Positions 57,339-64,000 of a stretch of 64,000 nt of DNA are shown here, one piece after another. The DNA comes from Campylobacter suis (lineage in GTDB: Bacteria; Campylobacterota; Campylobacteria; Campylobacterales; Campylobacteraceae). Numbering within the stretch: position 1 is the first letter of the stretch; every line of letters begins with the position of its first letter. A program made the position numbers and the translations under genes. The stretch is from the NCBI RefSeq assembly GCF_905120475.1, contig NZ_CAJHOE010000002.1, positions 1 through 64,000 of the forward strand, given 5' to 3'. The notes under the pieces were generated by a model. It was given only the letters and a program-made list of their open reading frames with translations. It did not search any database and was not told the DNA's origin.

Positions 57339-58735
57339 AAAAACTTTTTTTAAACACAAAAAAACTTGATGAAAGAGCTATAGATTTAGGGCTTAGTAAT
57401 GAAATTTTAATGGAAAATGCTGCAAATGCTTTATCCAAGCATATTTGCAAGCATATCAAAAAAGGCAGTAAAATTTTGGCTATTGCCGGCAAAGGAAATA
57501 ACGCTGCAGACGCTATAGCCGCGCTTAGAATTTTAGCCAAAAAATATAAGTGCGAAGTATATTTACACTTTGATGAGCTAAATGATATGTCAAAATTCCA
57601 GCTAAATGCAGCACAAAATTTTGGTGTAAAAATTTCAAAAGATTTAAGCACCGCACTAAAGGGTACAAAGTGCGTTATAGACGGACTTTTTGGCTCTGGG
57701 CTGAACAAAAACTTAAATCAAAAAGAAGTTGAGATTATAAATAGACTAAACCGCTTCAAGTCCTATAAAATAGCCTGCGACATTCCAAGCGGACTAAATG
57801 AAAGTGGGCAAATTTTAGGTGCATGCTTTAAAGCTGATACTACGATCACAATGGGAGCGCCAAAGCTGGGGCTTTACTCTGACTTTGCAAAGGATTTTGT
57901 AGGGCATATAAAAGTTGCTGATCTTGGCATAAGTAGGGCAAATTTTGAAGGCATGGCAGATGGATATTTGCTAACTAAAAAAGAGCTTAAGTTGCCATTT
58001 CGAACACGAAAAAATACAAACAAAGGCGACTTTGGACACGCAGCCTTTATAAGTGGCACATTTAACGGAGCTTGCGAGCTAGCAGCGCTTGCTGCAAGTA
58101 GTATTGGCGCAGGGCTTGTGAGCATTATCTCCCAAAAACCTTTAGCGCTTGATGCATCTATCATGCAAACTACCAAGATAACCCCTAAAATGAATGTCGT
58201 AGCCCTTAGCATGGGGCTTTGCGAAAATGATATAAATAACATAGACTTTAAAAGCCTAAAAGATAAAAAACTAGTCATTGATGCTTCACTTTGTAGAAGC
58301 GATAAAATTTTTGATATTTTAAACAAAAAGTGTGTTTTAACTCCGCATCCTGCTGAGTTTTGCTCTCTTTTAAGCATGGCTAATATTGCGGACTTAAGCA
58401 CAAAACAGCTACAAAATGAGCGTTTTAAATATGCAAAAATATGGAGCGAGAAATTTAATGGTGTGCTGGTTTTAAAGGGCGCAAATACTATCATAGCTAA
58501 AAATGGTCGTCTTTTTATCCTGGCTAAAGGCACTAGCTTACTTGCCAAGGGTGGTAGTGGCGATGTACTTTCAGGACTTATAGCTGGACTTTTAGCGCAA
58601 GGTTTTAACCCACTAAGAGCCGCCATCACAGCAACTTTAGCCCACGCACAAGCAGCAAGAAATTTCAAAGCAAATAGCTACGCACTCACACCACACGACA
58701 TCATAAAGGGGGTAAAATGGTTAAAAAACGCATAG
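57335..58735 (+). CDS. nnr: Bifunctional NAD(P)HX epimerase/dehydratase
   Basis: 466 residues. Repairs hydrated NADH and NADPH. The N-terminal YjeF epimerase domain covers about 1-205 and the C-terminal ADP-dependent dehydratase, ribokinase-like, about 220-466, with GGSGDVLSG near 409-417. In the epimerase domain the usual GNNGGDG motif reads GNNAADA (about 51-57): the aspartate is kept but both glycines are lost. Overlaps comM by 4 bases; its end overlaps purN by 19. Confidence 0.93.
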   Translation: MKKLFLNTKKLDERAIDLGLSNEILMENAANALSKHICKHIKKGSKILAIAGKGNNAADAIAALRILAKKYKCEVYLHFDELNDMSKFQLNAAQNFGVKISKDLSTALKGTKCVIDGLFGSGLNKNLNQKEVEIINRLNRFKSYKIACDIPSGLNESGQILGACFKADTTITMGAPKLGLYSDFAKDFVGHIKVADLGISRANFEGMADGYLLTKKELKLPFRTRKNTNKGDFGHAAFISGTFNGACELAALAASSIGAGLVSIISQKPLALDASIMQTTKITPKMNVVALSMGLCENDINNIDFKSLKDKKLVIDASLCRSDKIFDILNKKCVLTPHPAEFCSLLSMANIADLSTKQLQNERFKYAKIWSEKFNGVLVLKGANTIIAKNGRLFILAKGTSLLAKGGSGDVLSGLIAGLLAQGFNPLRAAITATLAHAQAARNFKANSYALTPHDIIKGVKWLKNA

Positions 58736-59301
58736 CCGTACTTTTTAGCGGCAGTGGATCAAATTTACAAGCGATATTAGAGCAAGTTCATAACAAAGTT
58801 TTTAATCAAACACATATAGAGGTCGCGCTAACTATATGCAACAAGCCAGATGCCTACGGTATCACAAGAGCAAAGAATTTTGGCATCAAAACGATAATAA
58901 TAGAAAACAAAAACTTTAACTCAAGAGAGGAGTTTGATAAAGCTTTAGTTGAGCAGATCAAACTTAACAGCATTGACTTAGTAGTGCTTGCTGGTTTTAT
59001 GAGAATTTTAACGCCTGTTTTTACAACGCAGATAAAAGCCATAAACCTGCACCCATCCATACTTCCACTTTTTAAAGGCGCACATGCCATAGATGAAAGC
59101 TTTCATAGTGATATGCAAATAGGTGGTGTGAGCGTGCACTGGGTTAGCGAAGAGCTTGATGGTGGCAAACTTATCGCTCAGCGTGCATTTGAGCGTGAAA
59201 AAGATATGAGTAAAGAGGCTTGGGAGAAAAAGATTCACGCCATAGAGCATGAAATTTTACCACAAAGCATAGTTAAAATTTTATGCGAACAGGGGTTTTA
59301 G
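58717..59301 (+). CDS. purN: Phosphoribosylglycinamide formyltransferase
   Basis: 194 residues. Folate-dependent third step of purine synthesis. LFSGSGSNLQAI near 9-20 binds the substrate phosphate. INLHPSILPLFKGAHAI near 109-125 carries the catalytic histidine, and VSEELDGG holds the aspartate. The start lies inside nnr with AAAGGGGG just before it. Last gene of the tig operon. Confidence 0.96.
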   Translation: MVKKRIAVLFSGSGSNLQAILEQVHNKVFNQTHIEVALTICNKPDAYGITRAKNFGIKTIIIENKNFNSREEFDKALVEQIKLNSIDLVVLAGFMRILTPVFTTQIKAINLHPSILPLFKGAHAIDESFHSDMQIGGVSVHWVSEELDGGKLIAQRAFEREKDMSKEAWEKKIHAIEHEILPQSIVKILCEQGF

Positions 59302-59315
59302 TATTTACTAAAACC
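59294..59315 (+). terminator. Hairpin at the end of the tig operon
   Basis: GGTTTTAGTA with TACTAAAACC, a perfect 10-bp stem with a minimal loop. It includes the purN stop and lies just before the convergent uppP end. T tract weak. Confidence 0.4.
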
Positions 59316-59330
59316 GCTTAAATTTTGACA

Positions 59331-60128
59331 CTAAAAGCCAAAAACCCAAAACAAAAATAATCCAAGTAAAATTCTATATATCACAAACGGTGTCATACTA
59401 GCACGAGATATAAGAGCCATAAAAAGCTTAACGCATATATAAGCACTTATAGCACTGATAATAACACCAAGTCCAAGCTCATTAAATGCTACTGGCTCGT
59501 TGCTTTTTACAAGCTTTAGCGTCTCAAGCCCGCCCGCAAGAACTATGATAGGTATGGATAATAAAAATGAAAAATTTGCACTTGCAACACGGGAAAAACC
59601 AAGCAAAAGTGCCGCACTCATAGTCACACCAGAGCGCGAAACGCCCGGGATTAAAGCTAATGCTTGAGCAAGCCCGATAATAAGAGCTAGGGCAATGGTT
59701 ATGTTGTATTCATTTTTTAGTCCAGCTTTCTTATCTGCAAAGTACAAAACAAACCCAAAAACTATAGTTGTAGTAGCGATAACTAGCGGTTCTCTAGCAT
59801 AAGCTGCTATAAAATCATGAAAAACCAGCCCAAAAATTCCAGCCGGTATCGTACCAAATATAACCGCCCAAACTACATTACTATCGCCAACTTTTTTACG
59901 CACTTTTATAGAAGCAAAGAAATCTAATAGCAACTTTAACAAACTATCTTTAAAGTAAAATAATATAGCAAGCAAAGTGCCTACATGCACGGCAACATCA
60001 AACGCAAGCCCCTGATCTGGCCAGCCCAAAAGCTCAGGCACAAGCACCAAATGTGCCGAGCTTGAGACAGGCAAAAACTCGCTAATCCCTTGAACTAAAG
60101 CAAGAACTATAATCTGTAAAGTATCCAT
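59331..60128 (-). CDS. uppP: Undecaprenyl-diphosphatase (BacA/UppP)
   Basis: 265 residues with about eight membrane helices. Recycles the lipid carrier of peptidoglycan and other glycans. Motif 1 is GISEFLPVSSSAHL near 14-27, and the motif 2 loop is LIPGVSRSG near 163-171. Converges on purN. Confidence 0.95.
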   Translation of the reverse strand: MDTLQIIVLALVQGISEFLPVSSSAHLVLVPELLGWPDQGLAFDVAVHVGTLLAILFYFKDSLLKLLLDFFASIKVRKKVGDSNVVWAVIFGTIPAGIFGLVFHDFIAAYAREPLVIATTTIVFGFVLYFADKKAGLKNEYNITIALALIIGLAQALALIPGVSRSGVTMSAALLLGFSRVASANFSFLLSIPIIVLAGGLETLKLVKSNEPVAFNELGLGVIISAISAYICVKLFMALISRASMTPFVIYRILLGLFLFWVFGF

Positions 60129-60187
60129 AAGTACCTTTTTGCAAATTTTACTTGGTTGTTAAATACCAAAACGAACATTAAAATATA

Positions 60188-62098
60188 TTAGTCCAAATTT
60201 TTAATAAAATTTGCTAATTTTTGTGGCTCAAAACCAAAATGCTCAAACAGTGCCTCAGCTTTACCGCTCTCACCAAAGCTCTTCATAGCATAAATCTCAT
60301 CTGCAAATTTATACCACTCTAATGCACTTGCAGCCTCGATAGCTACAATCTTTGTTGATGGATCAAAAATCTGATTTAAATACTCTCTTGGCTGCTCACA
60401 AAGCAGGTCAAAGCAAGGAGCGGAGACAACATTTGTGGCGATATTAGAGTTTTCTAAAATTTCAGCCGCTTTTAGTGCAAGGCTAACCTCACTACCTGTT
60501 GCAACTAGCGTAAATTTCGGATCACTTGAGCGCTTTAACAAATAAGCTCCATTTGCCACACTACCAAAAACTCTCTCACCCAACGGCTCTAGGCTCTGGC
60601 GCGAGCAGACAAATGCCGATGGTGCATTTAGAGTAAGCGCTGTTTTCCAGCATTCAACATTTTCATTACCATCAGCTGGTCGGAAGGTATAAAAATTTGG
60701 CATTGATCTAAACTGTGCAAGCTGCTCGATAGGCTGATGTGTCGGACCATCCTCGCCAACGCCGATACTATCATGAGTAAGAACAAAAAAGTGTTTTACT
60801 CCCATAAGTGCCGCGATACGAGCACTTGGTTTTAGATAGTCACTAAATATAAAAAATGTAGCCGAATATGGCAAAAACAGTCCGTAACGAGCAAATGCAT
60901 TATTTATCGCTGCCATAGCGTGTTCGCGGATACCATAGTGGATATTTTTGCCAGAAGGAAAATCTCCAGCATCTTTTAACTCAGTTTTGTTTGATGGACC
61001 AAGGTCTGCCGAGCCTCCAACCAAGCTAGGAACGGCTTTTGCGATAGCATTTAGTATCGCTCCGTTACTATCTCTAGTTGCCACCTTTTTACCAGTAAAA
61101 TCTGGATATGAAATTTTAGAAAAGTCAGGGTTTAAAAGGTTATAAAGAAGCTCTTTTTTATCGCTATCAAGAGCTTGTAGTTGTTTGTCCCACTCAGCTT
61201 GCGCCAGATCTCCAAGCTCTATTGCTGCACGAAAGCGCAATAATACATCTTCATCAATTGCAAATTTATGCTCAGGATCAAAGCCAGCAGCTACTTTTGC
61301 CTCTTTAATAAGCTCTTCACCAAGTGGTGCACCATGGCTGTGATGACTTCCTTCAAGCTGCAATGCCCCTTTCGCGATGGTTGTATTTGCTATAATAAGA
61401 TATGGTTTTTCTTTATTTTGCGCCTCGTTTAGCACAAATTCTATCTCATCAAAGTCATGTCCATTTATGCGAGCAACATCCCAGCCTTGCGCCTCAAAGC
61501 GAGCTTTTATATTCTCACTCCAAGCAACATTTGTATCGCCTTCGATAGTTATGCTATTTGAGTCATAGATAAGCACCAAATTATCAAGCACATGATGTCC
61601 AGCCAACGAGCAAGCCTCATAGCTTATGCCCTCTTCAAGGTCACCATCGCCGCAAAGACAGTAAATTTTATGGTCTATTATTTTGTTTTCTTCGGTGTTT
61701 AGTAAATTTGCAGCATATTTTGCAGCCATAGCAAAGCCAACAGCGTTTGCTACGCCTTGACCCAGCGGTCCAGTCGCTACCTCAACGCCAGGAGTGTGGA
61801 TCTCAGGATGTCCTGGAGTATTTGAGCCAAGTTGGCGAAATTTTTTAAGCTCATCAAGACTTAAATCATAGCCGCTAAGATGCAAAAAACTATACACAAG
61901 CGAGCTTGCATGACCACCAGAAAAGACCAATCTATCACGGTTTAGCCACTTTGGATCTTTTGGATTATGTCTTAGTTTTTGACTTAAAACAACCATTATA
62001 TCAGCTAGCCCCATCGGTGCGCCAGGATGTCCGCTATTTGCTTGCTGAACCATATCAGCACATAAAAATCTTATCGTATCGGCTTGTTTTTTTAGCAT
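60188..62098 (-). CDS. tkt: Transketolase
   Basis: 636 residues. Thiamine-diphosphate enzyme of the pentose phosphate pathway. GHPGAPMG near 23-30, cofactor motif GDGDLEEGISYEA near 148-160, and DSIGVGEDGPTHQPIEQL near 440-457. Campylobacter has incomplete glycolysis, so this enzyme feeds pentose and aromatic synthesis. Start 2 bases after ispA. Confidence 0.97.
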   Translation of the reverse strand: MLKKQADTIRFLCADMVQQANSGHPGAPMGLADIMVVLSQKLRHNPKDPKWLNRDRLVFSGGHASSLVYSFLHLSGYDLSLDELKKFRQLGSNTPGHPEIHTPGVEVATGPLGQGVANAVGFAMAAKYAANLLNTEENKIIDHKIYCLCGDGDLEEGISYEACSLAGHHVLDNLVLIYDSNSITIEGDTNVAWSENIKARFEAQGWDVARINGHDFDEIEFVLNEAQNKEKPYLIIANTTIAKGALQLEGSHHSHGAPLGEELIKEAKVAAGFDPEHKFAIDEDVLLRFRAAIELGDLAQAEWDKQLQALDSDKKELLYNLLNPDFSKISYPDFTGKKVATRDSNGAILNAIAKAVPSLVGGSADLGPSNKTELKDAGDFPSGKNIHYGIREHAMAAINNAFARYGLFLPYSATFFIFSDYLKPSARIAALMGVKHFFVLTHDSIGVGEDGPTHQPIEQLAQFRSMPNFYTFRPADGNENVECWKTALTLNAPSAFVCSRQSLEPLGERVFGSVANGAYLLKRSSDPKFTLVATGSEVSLALKAAEILENSNIATNVVSAPCFDLLCEQPREYLNQIFDPSTKIVAIEAASALEWYKFADEIYAMKSFGESGKAEALFEHFGFEPQKLANFIKNLD

Positions 62099-62100
62099 AT

Positions 62101-62946
62101 TTATCCCTTTAAATGTTTATTTATTAGCTCATTTATAACTTGTAAAACGCCAGAATTTAGGCCTTTGCACTCATTTTGTATATCTTTTATCAAGACATCT
62201 CGCTCACTCCTTGCGCCATCAATGCCAAGCAAATTTGTAAATGAGTTTTTACTCTCATCATTTTTAGTAGGCTTGCCAGCCTCATCACTAGTAGCCGTAG
62301 CATCTAGTAAGTCGTCATGTATCTGAAATGCAAGTCCAAGCTTTAAGCCTAGCTCATAAATTTTATCACATTTTTGGCTATCGCAACCAGCTATCAATGC
62401 ACCTATTTTTAGGCTTGCGGCTATTAGTTTTGCAGTTTTGTGAATGTGTAAAAATTTTAACTCATCAAGCTCAAGTTTTTTATTTTCAAAAAAACAATCA
62501 ATAGCCTGCCCAAGCACCATGCCACTCACTCCAGCATTTTGGCTTAAAATTTCAACACACTGTATGCGAATTTCAGCACTAAAATTTGAGCGTGAAATTT
62601 CATAAAAAGCATGTGTATTTAAAGCATCTCCAGCAAGTATAGCAGTAACCTCATCATATCTTTTATGTATGGTAGGCTCACCACGCCTTAAAGCAGAATC
62701 ATCCATGGCTGGTAAATCATCGTGTATAAGCGAATAAGTGTGCATAAGCTCCACGGCTAGCGCCACTCTCATAGCATCGTCAGTAAGCTCTGCAGAAAGA
62801 GCGTCTACAACACCAAGCAAAAGCGATGCCCGAAAATGCTTACCTCCAGCAAGCAACATACAAGAAAGAGCGTCATTGTAGTGAGGATGAAAACTACTTA
62901 CGGATGGTAAATTTTGTTTTAAAAACTTACTAAATTTCTCATTCAT
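62101..62946 (-). CDS. ispA: Short-chain polyprenyl diphosphate synthase, probably farnesyl
   Basis: 281 residues. First aspartate-rich motif DDLPAMDDSALRRG near 76-89, second HDDLLDA near 210-216. Makes geranyl/farnesyl diphosphate for quinones and the undecaprenyl carrier. 4-base overlap with the upstream PDZ gene. Product length inferred from family size. Confidence 0.93.
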   Translation of the reverse strand: MNEKFSKFLKQNLPSVSSFHPHYNDALSCMLLAGGKHFRASLLLGVVDALSAELTDDAMRVALAVELMHTYSLIHDDLPAMDDSALRRGEPTIHKRYDEVTAILAGDALNTHAFYEISRSNFSAEIRIQCVEILSQNAGVSGMVLGQAIDCFFENKKLELDELKFLHIHKTAKLIAASLKIGALIAGCDSQKCDKIYELGLKLGLAFQIHDDLLDATATSDEAGKPTKNDESKNSFTNLLGIDGARSERDVLIKDIQNECKGLNSGVLQVINELINKHLKG

Positions 62947-64000
62947 CTTTGGTTGACTCTGGAGAAAAAGTTAAAGTCATTTCGCATAAATAAAAGCAAG
63001 AAGCTCTTTTCAAACGGCACTGCGTCAAAAAGCTCTTTACGAGTTTTATACTCCTTTAAATCAAGCTGTAAAATTTTATCTCCGACAGCTATACCAAATG
63101 CAGCAGCTTGGCTATCTTCTATAACCTTTTTAACGATTAAATTTCTATCTATTAAGATACCATATCGTTTTAAAATTTGTGCTCCAGCCGATGGATCATC
63201 ATAGTTTTCTTCCATCTCAGCCACTGGCTCACTATCTTTAAAAAGTTCAGCAAGCGCTAACTTAACGGCCGGAGAAGCGTTGTTTTCGCTCTCTTGTATG
63301 ACTAAAGATTTTGCACCACTTATCTCTCCAGATACAGGCACCATCAATGAAACTTCTTCGCCATCTCGCCAGACTTTTATATTTAGCACAGCGCCTTTGG
63401 GAGCAAAAAGTATCATCTCGTTTAATGCACGCAAACTAGACGGTTCAATGCCGTTTATGCTTAAAATTTTATCTCCAACCACCAAAGCTTTGCCCCTACC
63501 TATTGGATCAGACGAAACTACAAAAAAGCCCTTTTCATTTTGCGTAAAAACTACACCTATATCCCCATAATAAACATCATCATAAGCGGCAAAATGCTTT
63601 AAATAGCGATTAGGGATAAATTTATCCGCACCAATGGCTATGCCTAGCATCTTACAACAAGCCGAGTTTAGCTCTCCAGTTACATTACTATCAAAACTAA
63701 GGGTGTCAAAGTCACCTAGATTTACGCCAAGGGACTTGATATGCCCCATTAGGGTGTTGTTATTATCACTTAAAATTCCCACCCAAGTGCTTTTGTTTAT
63801 CTGCGCTTCATTGGTCTCATCAGCCAAAGTGGGTACTTCTAGTGTTACCGCTGAGCGAACCAAATAAAGCCCTAAGTATGGGTCAAATTTTACATAATCA
63901 TTTAAATTTGTCTTAGAGGTTTTTATAACGGCTATTAAATTTGGTGCTATGGCGACTCCGTAGTTGCCATTAACTGCCACTATCGAGCCTTTGTTTTTTA
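62943..64000 (-). CDS. PDZ-domain periplasmic protein, 5' end outside the window
   Basis: The frame is open to the right edge. A GTG at 63980 could start it, but it lacks a signal peptide and a clear ribosome binding site, and the frame continues upstream, so the true start probably lies beyond 64000. Two PDZ-like regions are visible, with KALVVGDKILSINGIEPSSL and AAAFGIAVGDKILQLDLKEY. No protease triad was seen. Such proteins bind C-termini of envelope proteins. The gene matches my memory of a periplasmic protein gene beside ispA-tkt in C. jejuni. Confidence 0.75.
   Translation of the reverse strand, partial: KNKGSIVAVNGNYGVAIAPNLIAVIKTSKTNLNDYVKFDPYLGLYLVRSAVTLEVPTLADETNEAQINKSTWVGILSDNNNTLMGHIKSLGVNLGDFDTLSFDSNVTGELNSACCKMLGIAIGADKFIPNRYLKHFAAYDDVYYGDIGVVFTQNEKGFFVVSSDPIGRGKALVVGDKILSINGIEPSSLRALNEMILFAPKGAVLNIKVWRDGEEVSLMVPVSGEISGAKSLVIQESENNASPAVKLALAELFKDSEPVAEMEENYDDPSAGAQILKRYGILIDRNLIVKKVIEDSQAAAFGIAVGDKILQLDLKEYKTRKELFDAVPFEKSFLLLFMRNDFNFFSRVNQR

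Noticed and set aside
57874-58668. 264-codon minus-strand frame
   Set aside because: Antisense shadow of the dehydratase half of nnr, without family features.

Overview
The window is a low-GC chromosomal segment of an epsilonproteobacterium, almost certainly Campylobacter. It carries PflA, NifS/NifU-type Fe-S assembly, a Tat-dependent TMAO/DMSO reductase paired with a monohaem cytochrome c, tandem DUF2393 proteins, and several gene blocks in the order I recall from C. jejuni (dnaG/rnhA/rnc/aroC; dapB/purF; fabZ-lpxA-clpX-mreBC-carB; folE/fliI next to tig-clpP-def; tkt-ispA). The blocks are joined differently from C. jejuni, and accessory genes sit between them. The species is not resolved; a C. 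concisus/C. mucosalis-like relative is a guess from composition.

Layout, left to right. 1-4.1 kb: 5' half of a chemoreceptor gene, a PP-loop ATPase and dnaG, all on the minus strand. 4.1-7.3 kb: a LapB/YciM-like TPR protein, rnhA, rnc and aroC. 7.3-13 kb: a small membrane protein, a tautomerase, a peroxiredoxin, ilvE, an SPFH protein, an unusual hisIE, two DUF2393 proteins and a pilin-like small protein. 13.2-16.3 kb: a Mo-reductase whose Tat leader is out of frame with the catalytic part, plus its cytochrome c. 16.3-21 kb: dapB, purF, a lipoprotein and a YojI/SyrD-type ABC exporter. 21-24.1 kb: an unknown protein and pflA. 24.2-24.65 kb: five tRNAs (Pro, His, Arg, Arg, Leu) behind a consensus promoter. 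24.7-30.4 kb: a PhosSR-like two-component pair divergent from pstSCAB, with a perfect PHO box. 30.4-33 kb: glycerate kinase and a GntP-type permease. 33-34.3 kb: an AT-rich gap, then a minus-strand tRNA-Gly/Leu/Cys/Ser array that contains a 50-residue entericidin-like lipoprotein gene, and tRNA-Ala on the plus strand. 34.4-39.1 kb: terC, nifU, nifS, gdhA. 39.3-41.3 kb: short Sua5-like protein, DMT transporter, GNAT acetyltransferase. 41.4-48.9 kb: one minus-strand run fabZ-lpxA-clpX-mreB-mreC-carB. 49-50.3 kb: peroxiredoxin and glycosyltransferase. 50.3-52.2 kb: folE-fliI. 52.3-59.3 kb: a tightly overlapping operon tig-clpP-(degenerate GGDEF)-def-comM-nnr-purN. 59.3-64 kb: uppP, then PDZ-protein-ispA-tkt, with the PDZ gene running off the right edge.

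Most of the window is housekeeping: replication, peptidoglycan and lipid synthesis, amino-acid and purine synthesis, protein quality control, Fe-S assembly and phosphate uptake. I found no CRISPR array, insertion sequence or prophage. The least ordinary signals are the frameshift between the Tat leader and the Mo-reductase, an extra block of about 58 residues inside the HisE domain, a type IV pilin-like N-terminus on a small protein behind two DUF2393 proteins, an entericidin-like gene apparently transcribed with tRNAs, a GGDEF-like protein with a broken active site inside the tig/clpP/def operon, and a LapB-like TPR/rubredoxin protein.
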